Below the pieces are notes generated by a model, which saw nothing but the letters and a program-made list of their open reading frames with translations, was not told the DNA's origin and made no database searches. Below, one piece after another: positions 8,826-17,145 of a DNA stretch of 64,000 bases (position 1 is its first letter; every line of letters begins with the position of its first letter). A program made the position numbers and the translations under genes. This DNA is from JAKSPM01 sp964450645 (GTDB lineage Bacteria > Bacillota > Clostridia > Oscillospirales > Oscillospiraceae). The DNA lies in the NCBI GenBank assembly GCA_964450645.1, contig CAYVEB010000005.1, positions 4,357 to 68,356 on the forward strand, read 5' to 3'.

Positions 8826-10028
8826 TTACGTCTCCGGAGTCTCGCCGAACAAATCTATGGGCGCGGGCACCATCCTGGCAATCATTTCCTGGCAACTGTT
8901 GTCCGCCTCCAGCAGCCAGGTGCTCGCTTTGGCCGTGACGGTATAGCTCTGGGAGAGGATACTGCCCGCGATCATGTCCCCCTTGACCGTCCGGGTCACG
9001 TAGTCGAGCAAAAGCGCCTCCGCCTCCTGGCGGGTCAGCGGAACCTCCTGCGTTTGATAGCTTCGCAGCGTTTCGATTTCCAGCTCCGCGGGAAACGCGT
9101 ATCCGCCCGGAAGAATGAGCGCCTTCCTTTCCACTATTTTATCACACTTTCCCTGTGGAATTCCACTATTTCTTGACAAATTTATTCTTTTTCTTCCGAT
9201 TATTAAAATATAATTGGTGATTTCCTCGCCGGTATAGCATTTTTGCCGGACAGTTTTAGGAATCTGTACCGTTTCATGCCGCCAGGTCATGGCGTAGATT
9301 TCCGCAAGGGCGTGAACCGCCTGCGGACCGGTCGTCCAATCCGCATAGCCGGAAACCAGCAGCTGCCCCTCGGTGACAGTATCGCCAACCTCGCAAGCCT
9401 TAAACCCGTCCATCACCTGCATCTGCGTGATCACCCCGGCCCGGGACGCCACAACGTTCGTAATCTCGTGCTCCAGCTCGATCTGCGGCTCCGGCTCCCG
9501 CTCCGCCACCAGAACCGTCACACATCCACCAGTGCGGTTGACCGCGCACCAGCGCAGTTCCGGAAGCTCATTCATCATGCGGTTTTTAATGTCCTGCGAG
9601 CGGATATCCGCGCCCCACGCGCCAAACTTTACGCCAAATTTTTCCAGCGCGTGGAGAATCTCGCCGGTCTGCACCCGCTCATTCCCCTGCACCTGGACTG
9701 TCCAAACAAACCTCGGCAGCAGCACAAGCGCGGCCAAAACCACTACCATTCCAACCACCATCACCGGCCGCCGCTTAAGTCCGCGCAGCGTCTGCCGCAA
9801 TCCCACATACCGCTCCACCTCCACCGCGCACTGTGCGCTCCCGGCAACGCGGCTAGCCTCCTCTAGATCCCGCCAGTAGACGACGCACCGGAACTCTACT
9901 TCGCTCAACCGATCGATGCCCCAGAAGGGAATCCTCCGCGCCGCCAGGCGATTCATACAAGTCTCTTGGGACGCGCCGGTAATTTTGATGCGCGCCGTAC
10001 CCCGGATATAATTGATTACTGGATTCAT
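8826..10028 (-). CDS. yqfD: Sporulation protein YqfD
   Basis: A 400-residue protein of the YqfD family, made in the mother cell in Bacillus. One clear membrane segment (VMVVGMVVVLAALVLLP, about residues 88-106) separates a short cytoplasmic N-terminus from a large outer domain. The N-terminal INYIRGTARIKITGASQE is characteristic of the family. It starts 4 bases after the yqfC stop, and GGGGTGA precedes the ATG. YqfC-YqfD are needed for efficient sporulation in B. subtilis; their exact biochemical role is not established. Confidence 0.92.
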   Translation of the reverse strand: MNPVINYIRGTARIKITGASQETCMNRLAARRIPFWGIDRLSEVEFRCVVYWRDLEEASRVAGSAQCAVEVERYVGLRQTLRGLKRRPVMVVGMVVVLAALVLLPRFVWTVQVQGNERVQTGEILHALEKFGVKFGAWGADIRSQDIKNRMMNELPELRWCAVNRTGGCVTVLVAEREPEPQIELEHEITNVVASRAGVITQMQVMDGFKACEVGDTVTEGQLLVSGYADWTTGPQAVHALAEIYAMTWRHETVQIPKTVRQKCYTGEEITNYILIIGRKRINLSRNSGIPQGKCDKIVERKALILPGGYAFPAELEIETLRSYQTQEVPLTRQEAEALLLDYVTRTVKGDMIAGSILSQSYTVTAKASTWLLEADNSCQEMIARMVPAPIDLFGETPET

Positions 10029-10032
10029 CGTC

Positions 10033-10299
10033 TCACCCCAATACCACCGCAGATATGTTGCCGCCGATCTCCACGCGGGACCGGGTCAGGAGGGTAATGG
10101 TCAGCGCTTCGCCCTGGACAGCGACTATCCCGCTGTGGGTCGCAACGTGGATGCGCTGCTGGGTATATTCGAGGATGGCGCTGTGATGATCGATGGACAC
10201 CTTGGATGTCCCGCGGATCTCAATCAAAGGCTCCTGTGTGAGAATCTCGCTGGGGATGTCGAATTTCTCGGAAAATTTGTGCATAAATTTGTCCTTCAA
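10033..10299 (-). CDS. yqfC: Sporulation protein YqfC
   Basis: A small protein of the YabP/YqfC family, 88 residues, with the conserved PLIEIRGTSKVSIDHHSAIL near residues 24-43. The start is read as TTG 10299 because GAGGTG lies 7 bases upstream; an in-frame ATG at 10284 behind GAAGGA is the alternative. It heads the yqfC-yqfD-phoH-ybeY run. A 9-bp inverted repeat stands in the gap to the divergent ylbJ. Confidence 0.9.
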   Translation of the reverse strand: MKDKFMHKFSEKFDIPSEILTQEPLIEIRGTSKVSIDHHSAILEYTQQRIHVATHSGIVAVQGEALTITLLTRSRVEIGGNISAVVLG

Positions 10300-10339
10300 A
10301 CCGTTTCACCTCGCTCAATTCTATGCACAGGCAGGCAAA

Positions 10340-10379
10340 GATTTGTCCGGCACGCATATATTTCATACCAGGACAAATC
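10340..10379. repeat. Inverted repeat between divergent yqfC and ylbJ
   Basis: GATTTGTCC at 10340-10348 and GGACAAATC at 10371-10379 are perfect complements separated by 22 bases. They lie in the 104-base gap between two divergently read sporulation genes. The centre-to-centre distance of about 31 bases is close to three helical turns, so a dimeric operator is possible. I could not place a convincing sigma-E promoter in either direction. Confidence 0.5.
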
Positions 10380-10403
10380 AATTTAATTGTCGAGGTGAAT
10401 GGT

Positions 10404-11456
10404 ATGAAGCAAATCCATTGGAGGACCTATATCCTGCCGCTTTTGGCCGTTGGGGCGGGGCTGATGTTGTTTTTTGGACAAGCGGCGGTGGACGGCGCGG
10501 GTAAGGCGCTGGCCATGTGCGGCAGTACGGTCATTCCGTCTTTGTTTCCATTTTTCGTCATGTCCGGTCTGCTGACCGGTCTGGGCGCTGGGCAGGGCAT
10601 CGCGCAAAAACTGGCGCGGCCGCTGCGCAAATATCTGGGAATCACGCCAGCAGGCGGAATGGCGCTGCTCATGGGGCTGCTGGGCGGCTATCCCCTGGGC
10701 GTGCGCGCCGTGATGGATCTTTACGAGCAAAAGCGCATTTATTCAAGCGACGTCCAAAAGCTCCTTTTGTTCTGCAACAACACCGGCCCTGCGTTTTTCG
10801 TCGGGGCGGCCGGGCTGGCGTTGTTTGGGAATGCCGCCGTCGGCTTGACACTCTATGTTATCCACGCCGTCAGCGCCGTCCTCACCGGTGTCTGGCTGCA
10901 ACGCCTGCGGCCGGTCTCCAGCCCCTACACGGTGCAGCCGCTGCCGGAGCCGAAAAAAAAGGGCGTATTTCCCCAGGCTGTCGTATCCGCCTGCCAGTCC
11001 ATGCTGCACATCAGCGCTTTTGTCGTGTTCTTTGGCGCGGTATTGGGCGTATTGCGCCAGCTGGTACCGCTCAGTGGACTGTGGGAGGCGCTGGTCTGCG
11101 GAAGCTTGGAAATGACCTCCGGCGTGATGGCCCTGGCGGGGCAAAGCCCGCTCGTCATGTTCTGCCTGGCGGAGGTCTTAATTACCTGGGGCGGCGTATG
11201 CGTCCACTGTCAGGCGATGGCCCTTGCCGGCGAACTGATGCCCGTCGGGCAATATCTGGGCGCGAAGCTGCTCCAGGCCGTAATCGCTGGGGCCATCGCG
11301 CTGCCGGTCGGTCTGGCGGAGTTGGGCTGCGAGGGAATCCCGCAAAATCTGCGGGTGTATCTTTGGATCCTTCCGGCCGGGTGCGCGGCGCTCCTGATCG
11401 TCTTTGGAAAAATTTTGAAAAAAGAGGCTAGTAATTCCCGGCAAAATTCGATATAA
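10404..11456 (+). CDS. ylbJ: Sporulation integral membrane protein YlbJ
   Basis: A 350-residue, multi-pass membrane protein of the YlbJ family, required for spore cortex formation in Bacillus. The nucleoside-recognition-like motifs are visible: GSTVIPSLFPFFVMSG near residues 44-59, MGLLGGYPLGV near 92-102 and FCNNTGPAFFVGA near 125-137. About eight hydrophobic helices span the protein. ATG 10404 follows GAGGTG. It is the only gene of this stretch on the plus strand together with the small gene after it. Confidence 0.92.
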   Translation: MKQIHWRTYILPLLAVGAGLMLFFGQAAVDGAGKALAMCGSTVIPSLFPFFVMSGLLTGLGAGQGIAQKLARPLRKYLGITPAGGMALLMGLLGGYPLGVRAVMDLYEQKRIYSSDVQKLLLFCNNTGPAFFVGAAGLALFGNAAVGLTLYVIHAVSAVLTGVWLQRLRPVSSPYTVQPLPEPKKKGVFPQAVVSACQSMLHISAFVVFFGAVLGVLRQLVPLSGLWEALVCGSLEMTSGVMALAGQSPLVMFCLAEVLITWGGVCVHCQAMALAGELMPVGQYLGAKLLQAVIAGAIALPVGLAELGCEGIPQNLRVYLWILPAGCAALLIVFGKILKKEASNSRQNSI

Positions 11457-11477
11457 TAGAGGGCGAGGTGAGGCCCG

Positions 11478-11687
11478 ATGCTGTTTCGCAAAAAAATTGA
11501 ACGTTCCTGTTCCTATTGCGCCCGGGGCGGCAAGGTGGACGATCAAACCGTTTTGTGCAAGAAAAAAGGCTTTGTGGACTGTCACGGCAGCTGCCGCAAA
11601 TTTCAATACGACCCGCTCAAGCGGATTCCGCCCAAACCCACGGCACAGGATTTTTCCAAATATCGGGACGAAGATTTCTCTCTATAA
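11478..11687 (+). CDS. Small Cys-rich protein, probably zinc-binding
   Basis: A 69-residue protein with cysteines at 11, 14, 27, 35 and 39 (CSYC, LCKKKG, DCHGSC), a pattern fit for a zinc ribbon or knuckle. It ends in a proline/lysine-rich tail (KRIPPKPTAQDFSKY). It begins 21 bases after ylbJ behind GGCGAGGTGAGGCCCG, so it is probably cotranscribed with it. I know similar short proteins as uncharacterised in Oscillospiraceae; no function is assigned. Confidence 0.7.
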   Translation: MLFRKKIERSCSYCARGGKVDDQTVLCKKKGFVDCHGSCRKFQYDPLKRIPPKPTAQDFSKYRDEDFSL

Positions 11688-11740
11688 GAAAAATTGAAAA
11701 ACTGGGTCGGGATCATTCACCGCCCTTCTCATGGCACACA

Positions 11741-11789
11741 AAAGGGGTTGCCGCAAAATGTAGAAGCTACATTCTGCGACAGCCCCTTT
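11741..11789. repeat. Long palindrome resembling an IS end pair or terminator
   Basis: Two 23-base arms (11741-11763 and 11767-11789) pair with 3 mismatches around a 3-base loop. In minus-strand RNA two of the three become G-U pairs. Neither side has a clear U-tract. The arm motif GGGGCTGTCGCAGAATG resembles terminal repeats of some transposons, so this may be two ends left back to back. It sits between convergent genes, where it could also end transcription. Nothing else is seen in 11688-11897. Confidence 0.5.
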
Positions 11790-11897
11790 GTTCTTGAAGT
11801 CTGCCCCCCTGAATAAGATCTACCTCTACGATTTCTCAGCAGGACGGCGCTTCGCCCTTAGGCATCTGTTGCAGGGCGGGCACCGTTGCAGCGCTTC

Positions 11898-12776
11898 CTA
11901 ATCGATCGAGACGATCTCATATTCCCGCGAGCCGAGGTTCAGCGCCGCTGCCGCTTCCAACGTGCGGATTCCGTTGCGGGACTCGATACGTTCAATTAAA
12001 GACGCCTTTCCGGGATCCGCTGACGCGTACACCGCGTCCACGCAGGCCTGATCCACCGCGACCGGATCGAGCGAGGCGAAAATGCCGATATCTGCCATTT
12101 CCGGGTCGTGGGGATGGGCGTCGCAGTCACAGTCGACGGACAGCTTGTTGGCCACATTGATATAGACGATATTTTCCCTGCCCAGGTAGGCCATCACCGA
12201 CTGATCCGCATCGGCCATGGATTCCAGGAAGGAATCGTGATCCGCTGTCATCAGTGCCTCAAAGGAAGTCTCCCCGCTACCGGAGGTGTGAATCCATTGT
12301 TTGCCCCGGGAGGAGGCGACGCCGATGGACATGTTTTTCAGCGCGCCGCCGAAGCCGCCCATGGCGTGGCCCTTAAAATGGGAGAGCATCAACATGGAGC
12401 GGTAATTTTTCAGGTGAGCGCCCACGTAGTTCTTGTCCAGGTGGCGGCCGTTGGTCACAGGAATGGCCATATCGCCGTCTTCATCCAGAATATCGCAGGG
12501 AGCGATGTCCGTGAAACCATGTTCCCGGATCGCCTCCCAATGGGCTTTCGTGGTATTCCGGCGGCCCTCATAGGCGGTGTTGCATTCGACAATCGTTCCG
12601 GACAGGCTGCTGACCAGCGGCTGGATCAGCGCGGGATTGAGAAAATTGTGGCCGCCCGGTTCGCCGGACGAAATTTTAACAGCCACCTTATCCCGCAGCA
12701 TCACGTTCAGCGCGTCATAAATTCTTAAAAGGCCCTGGGCGGAGATGTCTTTGGTAAAATAAACCTTGGATTTCAT
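11898..12776 (-). CDS. DUF362 domain-containing protein
   Basis: A 292-residue protein of the DUF362 family. Typical family stretches are MLSHFKGHAMGGFGGALKN near residues 128-146 and IGVASSRGKQWIH after it. Many family members carry a C-terminal pair of [4Fe-4S] motifs; this one has only scattered cysteines and ends soon after the DUF362 region, so it is the short form. A very good GAGGGAGGA ribosome binding site precedes ATG 12776. Its neighbour is a two-component system read in the same direction but upstream. Substrate and role are unknown. Confidence 0.85.
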   Translation of the reverse strand: MKSKVYFTKDISAQGLLRIYDALNVMLRDKVAVKISSGEPGGHNFLNPALIQPLVSSLSGTIVECNTAYEGRRNTTKAHWEAIREHGFTDIAPCDILDEDGDMAIPVTNGRHLDKNYVGAHLKNYRSMLMLSHFKGHAMGGFGGALKNMSIGVASSRGKQWIHTSGSGETSFEALMTADHDSFLESMADADQSVMAYLGRENIVYINVANKLSVDCDCDAHPHDPEMADIGIFASLDPVAVDQACVDAVYASADPGKASLIERIESRNGIRTLEAAAALNLGSREYEIVSID

Positions 12777-12819
12777 TTAAAAATTCCTCCCTCAAATAAA
12801 ATTGAAATGATGCTTGATA

Positions 12820-14259
12820 TCACACCGTGGCCGGTGCATTTACATAGGGAAAAGTTACGGTAAAGCAGGTGCCAGCCGTCTCCCGGCGGCTGACGCTGAT
12901 TGTCCCCGCATTGCGCTGCACCATGTCGTGGACGATGGACAACCCCAGTCCCGCGCCACCGGCATTCCGGCTGCGGGCCTTGTCCACCCGGTAGAAGCGC
13001 TCGAAGATATGGCCGATCGCGTCCTCCGGAATCCCAACCCCGGTGTCGCTGACAGTGAAAATGATGCTCTCGCTGGTACGGGAAAGAGAGATGCCCAGCC
13101 AGCCGTTGGGGACGTTGTATTTGATTCCATTTTCCACCAGGTTGAAAATAATCTGATACAGGTCGTCACCCTGGATCATGACCGTACAGCCCGGCTGGAC
13201 GGATTCCTCAATGGTAATTCCCCGTTGCGACGCCATTGGCGTCAGCATCCGAACCACGCGGCCTATGACGTTCCCCACTTCCACGCACTGGATCTCCTCC
13301 GCCACATGGCTGTCGATGCGGTTCAGCTCCAACAGCTTTTGGGACAGGCGGGTCAGCCGGTCCGCCTCATCGCTGATGTCGCCCACAAATTCCCGGACCG
13401 TCGCCTCGTCCATCTGGTTTTGCAGAATCGAATCCGCCAGCAGCTTCACCGAGGCCAGCGGCGTCTTCAATTCATGGGACGCGTCCGACACAAATTGCCG
13501 CCGCCGTTCTTCCGATTCCCGCAAGCGGACAGTCAAATCGTTAAACTCGCTGGCGAGAATTTTCAGCTCATCATGCCCGCTGATTTCAATCTGATTGGAA
13601 TAGTCCCCGTCGCGCATCATACGCACCGAATGGAGAATTCGCCGTAGGCGGCGGGAAAACGCCGCGGAAAAAATCAGCGAAAACAGTAAAATCATCGCCG
13701 CCAGAACAATGGAAATGCGCAAGGTGTTAATCTGCAGCGTATCGATAAGCGCGCCTTGCTCCTCATCCAAATCCATCAAATACACCGCGCCGGACAGCGC
13801 CTGGCCGGTATAGACCGGCATCGCGGCGCGTCCTTCCAGCGTGCCATTTTCGTATTTGCTGTAGAGCACATCCTGATTCTCCAGCGCCTGCCGCGCCTCG
13901 CTGGCCGAGAACAGCTTGCCCTGCTGATTATCCGACCGCGCTGTGTCGTACAGGACATAACCCTGGCGGTCCATCACCACAATGCGGGTGACGCGGACAT
14001 CTTCCAAGCCGTTCACAGTCTGGCGGATGGCGGTAAGGGTCATTTCATCCAGGCCGTTGAGCGACGTTGAAAGTAGCTGTGCCTTGGCGTGCATCGAACT
14101 CTGCTGGGCCGAAAACGCCAGATTCCGCATCGTCGCGGCCGCATAGATATTTAAAAACACCAGTGCCACCGCCGTAATCAGCAGATATCCCACCGCGTAC
14201 TGCATCTGGGAACCGCCGGGCCAGAACCGGAACCTTCGCTGTTTTGAAATCGGAGCCAC
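12820..14259 (-). CDS. Sensor histidine kinase, PhoR/ResE/WalK-like
   Basis: Membrane sensor kinase of up to 479 residues. Order: first membrane helix (YAVGYLLITAVALVFLNIY), an extracytoplasmic sensor region of about 130 residues, second helix (ISIVLAAMILLFSLIFSAAF), HAMP linker, H-box SDASHELKTPLASVK, N-box NLVENGIKYN, then DTGVGIPEDAI and GGAGLGLSIV. It pairs with the response regulator 45 bases upstream. The GTG at 14259 overlaps its own GGGGAGG and cannot be the start; ATT at 14250 is ideally spaced and ATG 14205 is the first ATG. The signal sensed is unknown. Confidence 0.93.
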   Translation of the reverse strand: MAPISKQRRFRFWPGGSQMQYAVGYLLITAVALVFLNIYAAATMRNLAFSAQQSSMHAKAQLLSTSLNGLDEMTLTAIRQTVNGLEDVRVTRIVVMDRQGYVLYDTARSDNQQGKLFSASEARQALENQDVLYSKYENGTLEGRAAMPVYTGQALSGAVYLMDLDEEQGALIDTLQINTLRISIVLAAMILLFSLIFSAAFSRRLRRILHSVRMMRDGDYSNQIEISGHDELKILASEFNDLTVRLRESEERRRQFVSDASHELKTPLASVKLLADSILQNQMDEATVREFVGDISDEADRLTRLSQKLLELNRIDSHVAEEIQCVEVGNVIGRVVRMLTPMASQRGITIEESVQPGCTVMIQGDDLYQIIFNLVENGIKYNVPNGWLGISLSRTSESIIFTVSDTGVGIPEDAIGHIFERFYRVDKARSRNAGGAGLGLSIVHDMVQRNAGTISVSRRETAGTCFTVTFPYVNAPATV

Positions 14260-14304
14260 CTCCCCGCGCCGCAGCGGCCGCCCGGCCGCCCGTCAGACGC
14301 AATG

Positions 14305-14979
14305 CTATGCCTTGAAATAGTACCCGACGCCCCATTTGGTCATAATATGTTCAGGCTCCGCCGGATTCTCTTCCAGCTTTTCCCGCAGACGGCGGATGTG
14401 GACGTCGACCGTCCGCACATCGCTGCGGTAGTCGTAGCCCCAGAGAATGTCCAAAAGGTTTTCCCGGGAATAGACCCGGTTGGGATTGCGAATGAGAAGC
14501 TCAATCAGGTCAAACTCCTTGGCGGTCAGGTCGGCCAAAACACCGCCCCGGTAGGCGTTGCGTGCGTCCGTATCCACCACGATCTGGCCGCAGGAAATGC
14601 GGCTTTCCCGATTCGATTTCCGCGCGGCGCGGCGCAGTAGCGCCCGAATCCGCGCTTTGAGTTCCAAAATGTTAAACGGCTTCGTCAGATAGTCGTCCGC
14701 GCCGTGCTCAAAGCCCAGTAGCTTGTCCATGTCCTCGGCCTTGGCCGTCAGCATAATAATCGGCACGTCGGAAAACTCCCGGATCCGCTGGCAGGCGCTC
14801 AATCCGTCCAGTACCGGCATCATCAGGTCCAGAATGATCAATCCGACCTCCGGATCCTTGGCCGCGTTCACCGCATCTTCGCCGTTGCTGCCGGTTAAAA
14901 CCGTATATCCTTCGTTTTGTAAATTAAATTTGATTCCCTTGACAAGCAAGGCTTCATCGTCTACAACTGCAATTTTCAT
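14305..14979 (-). CDS. OmpR-family response regulator
   Basis: DNA-binding response regulator of 224 residues. The receiver has the acidic pair VVDDE, phospho-acceptor Asp in LIILDLMMPVLDG near residue 52, and conserved LTAKAEDMDKLLGFEHGADD. The C-terminal winged helix has LTAKEFDLIELLIRNPNRV and RTVDVHIRRLREKL. Closest in style to PhoP/WalR/ResD. It starts 4 bases after the ComEA-like gene and is followed by the sensor kinase. Confidence 0.95.
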   Translation of the reverse strand: MKIAVVDDEALLVKGIKFNLQNEGYTVLTGSNGEDAVNAAKDPEVGLIILDLMMPVLDGLSACQRIREFSDVPIIMLTAKAEDMDKLLGFEHGADDYLTKPFNILELKARIRALLRRAARKSNRESRISCGQIVVDTDARNAYRGGVLADLTAKEFDLIELLIRNPNRVYSRENLLDILWGYDYRSDVRTVDVHIRRLREKLEENPAEPEHIMTKWGVGYYFKA

Positions 14980-14982
14980 ACT

Positions 14983-15546
14983 TTACCCCACTGTGACATA
15001 ATCGCGCAGCTTCTCCAGCGTCTTTTCACCGATTCCATTCACGTCGGTGAGCTGCTCCACTGAAACGAACGCCCCATTTTCCTCGCGGTAGTCCACAATT
15101 CGCTGCGCCTTGACTTCTCCGATGCCGGGAAGCGCGGTCAACTCCGCGGCGGTCGCCGTGTTGATATTGATCTTTCCCGGTTCGTCCGCGTCTGGCGGCG
15201 CGGCCGTTGGGCCGGCGGGAGCGCTCGGATCGAAAGTCTCCTGCGGTTGAGTTTGCGCGGTCGGATCGGCAGTCTCCTGCGGCTGAGTTTGCGCGCTCGT
15301 CCCCGTGTCCGCCGGCGGTTGGGTTCGCGCGCTTGACGCCGAAGTTGCCCGCGATTCGCTTTCCAGGCCCGACTGCACGGCAAGTGAGGAACTCGTCTGC
15401 GCCGCCGTCTCCGGCTGCTCCTGCGTTTGGACATGCAGCGTGTTCTCCTCCGTCCGGCTGGAGCCAAGCACATATCCTGATAAAAACATGGCGAACAGCG
15501 CGGTCAGGGCGCAAAGCAACCATGTAAAACGTTTCATATTTTTCAA
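14983..15546 (-). CDS. ComEA-like helix-hairpin-helix DNA-binding protein
   Basis: Predicted membrane-anchored protein of 187 residues: N-terminal anchor (TWLLCALTALFAMFLSGYVLG), a low-complexity linker rich in Thr, Gln, Ala and Pro with repeats of SAQTQPQET/TAQTQPQET, and a C-terminal tandem helix-hairpin-helix (INTATAAELTALPGIGEVKA and ... VNGIGEKTLEKLRDYV). This architecture is that of ComEA, the DNA receptor for competence, but no comEC is in the window. TTG 15546 is chosen because GAGGGG lies 7 bases before it; ATG 15537 has no spaced site. Confidence 0.85.
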   Translation of the reverse strand: MKNMKRFTWLLCALTALFAMFLSGYVLGSSRTEENTLHVQTQEQPETAAQTSSSLAVQSGLESESRATSASSARTQPPADTGTSAQTQPQETADPTAQTQPQETFDPSAPAGPTAAPPDADEPGKININTATAAELTALPGIGEVKAQRIVDYREENGAFVSVEQLTDVNGIGEKTLEKLRDYVTVG

Positions 15547-15599
15547 CGGCGATCCCCTCTTTCTCTCGGATTTTTGCCGTTCACTTTTCGTTCTGTACG

Positions 15600-15627
15600 T
15601 TGACATCAGGGAAAACTCTGGTATAAT
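15600..15627 (+). promoter_or_regulatory. Sigma-A promoter of dacF
   Basis: TTGACA at 15600-15605, a 16-base spacer and TATAAT at 15622-15627, with TG one base before the -10 box (extended -10). It lies about 60 bases upstream of the dacF start and is the best promoter match in the window. Confidence 0.8.
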
Positions 15628-15684
15628 AATTATAGCACATTTCCGGCTGTTTGTATAATGTTTTTTCAACTTTCGGAGGCGTTT

Positions 15685-17145
15685 ATGAAAGAATTCAAGC
15701 TTTTATCGCTTTTTATAACGTTCATCTGGCTGCTGCAAATCCCATTCGTGGCGTTTGCCGAGGGCGAACCGACCGAGTCATCCGTCCCCACCGAGACACT
15801 CGCCGCCACGCAGGCGCCGCCGTCCGATCTTGCCCCTGGCTCCCAGGCTCTGCCGGAACCGAAAGAGGTTCCCTATCCCTCCGACTACCATCCTGCGGCG
15901 AAGGCCGCCATTCTAATTGAGTTGAATTCCAACACCATCGTCTATTCCTTGAACCCGGATATACAGGTCTATCCCGCCAGCCTGACCAAAATCATGACTT
16001 GTATTCTGGCCCTGGAATATGGCCGTCTGGACGATCTGGTGACGGTGACGGATACCTCGCTGCTGGGCCTGGATATTTACGGCAGCACGGCCGAATTGCA
16101 GGCTGGCGAGCAGATGACGCTGAGGAACCTTCTGTATTGTATGATGCTCTCCTCCGCCAACGAGGCCTGTAATGTCGTGGCGGAGTACATCTGCGACAAT
16201 GTGGACAGCTTTGTGGATCTGATGAACCAAAAAGCCGCCGCCTTGGGCTGTACCGGCACCCACTTTACCAATACGCACGGCCTTCACGACGAGAACCACT
16301 ACACGACTGTCCGGGATGTGAGCATCATCGCGCGGTACGCCTGGCAAAATCCCGATTTTCAGGAAATTACGTCCACGGTCTCCTATACGGTTCCCGCGAC
16401 GAACCTCTCTGAGGCGCGGGATCTGACCTCCACCAACTATTTGATCAATCCCGACTATGCCGAGCAGTATTACTACAGCAAGGCCGCCGGCATCAAAACC
16501 GGCTTTACCACTCCTGCCGGCGGCTGCCTGGTCTCAACCGCGAAAGACGGACAGCTGGAATTTCTCAGCGTAGTTTGCGGCTGCGATACCGTCGAGCAGG
16601 AAGACGGAAGCTATCTGGATGAGCGGTTCACCACCACAAAGGACATGTTTGAGTACGGATTTGAGAATTTCGCCTACGTGCAGGTGGTCTCCACGCTGGA
16701 AATGATCGATTCCGTACCGGTCGCGCTGTCCGCGGGCAGGGACTCTGTGGTCGTCCATCCGGCTGAGGACTTTTACGCCCTCCTTCCCTCTCCCTACGAC
16801 ACCGAAGCCGTCACCACCTCCTATACCCTCAGCGGCGGGAGTGATACGCTCGAAGCGCCGCTGGAAGCCGAGCAGGTGGTCGGCACTGTCCATGTATATT
16901 ACAACGGCGAGGAATTGGGCGCCGTGGACCTGGCTACGACAACCGCCCTTGCCCGCTCCACCATGGCCTATACCACGCGCCAAACCAAGAGCTTTCTGTT
17001 AAGATACTGGTGGGGTGCGCTGCTGATTCTCCTGGTGCTGCTGGGCCTGTTGATCTTTTGGGCTTCCAGGAGGCGCAAGCGCCGCATCCGCAAACGCCGC
17101 TCCATGCGCAGCCGGAAACCCGGTCAAAGGAGGAACACCCCATGA
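15685..17145 (+). CDS. dacF: D-alanyl-D-alanine carboxypeptidase, DacF/DacA type
   Basis: Penicillin-binding protein that trims the terminal D-Ala of peptidoglycan stem peptides at the outer face of the membrane. 486 residues with signal peptide (LFITFIWLLQIPFVAFAEG), a Thr/Pro-rich segment, catalytic SLTK, then SAN (SSANEACN) and KTG (GIKTGFTTPAGG). A C-terminal PBP5-type domain is followed by a true membrane helix (WWGALLILLVLLGLLIFWA) and a strongly basic tail, unlike the amphipathic anchor of PBP5. CGGAGG precedes ATG 15685. Its stop overlaps the next start as ATGA. Confidence 0.94.
   Translation: MKEFKLLSLFITFIWLLQIPFVAFAEGEPTESSVPTETLAATQAPPSDLAPGSQALPEPKEVPYPSDYHPAAKAAILIELNSNTIVYSLNPDIQVYPASLTKIMTCILALEYGRLDDLVTVTDTSLLGLDIYGSTAELQAGEQMTLRNLLYCMMLSSANEACNVVAEYICDNVDSFVDLMNQKAAALGCTGTHFTNTHGLHDENHYTTVRDVSIIARYAWQNPDFQEITSTVSYTVPATNLSEARDLTSTNYLINPDYAEQYYYSKAAGIKTGFTTPAGGCLVSTAKDGQLEFLSVVCGCDTVEQEDGSYLDERFTTTKDMFEYGFENFAYVQVVSTLEMIDSVPVALSAGRDSVVVHPAEDFYALLPSPYDTEAVTTSYTLSGGSDTLEAPLEAEQVVGTVHVYYNGEELGAVDLATTTALARSTMAYTTRQTKSFLLRYWWGALLILLVLLGLLIFWASRRRKRRIRKRRSMRSRKPGQRRNTP

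Noticed and set aside
7889..8938. A 349-codon frame opposite phoH
   Set aside because: Shadow of phoH and yqfD; composition typical of antisense frames.
10300..10403. CATAGAAT as a sigma-E -10 box before yqfC
   Set aside because: It would place the transcription start inside the ribosome binding site and no -35 box is spaced with it.
15302..15421. GC-rich direct repeats inside the ComEA-like linker as a mobile repeat
   Set aside because: They encode the Thr/Gln/Pro linker in frame and are explained by the protein.
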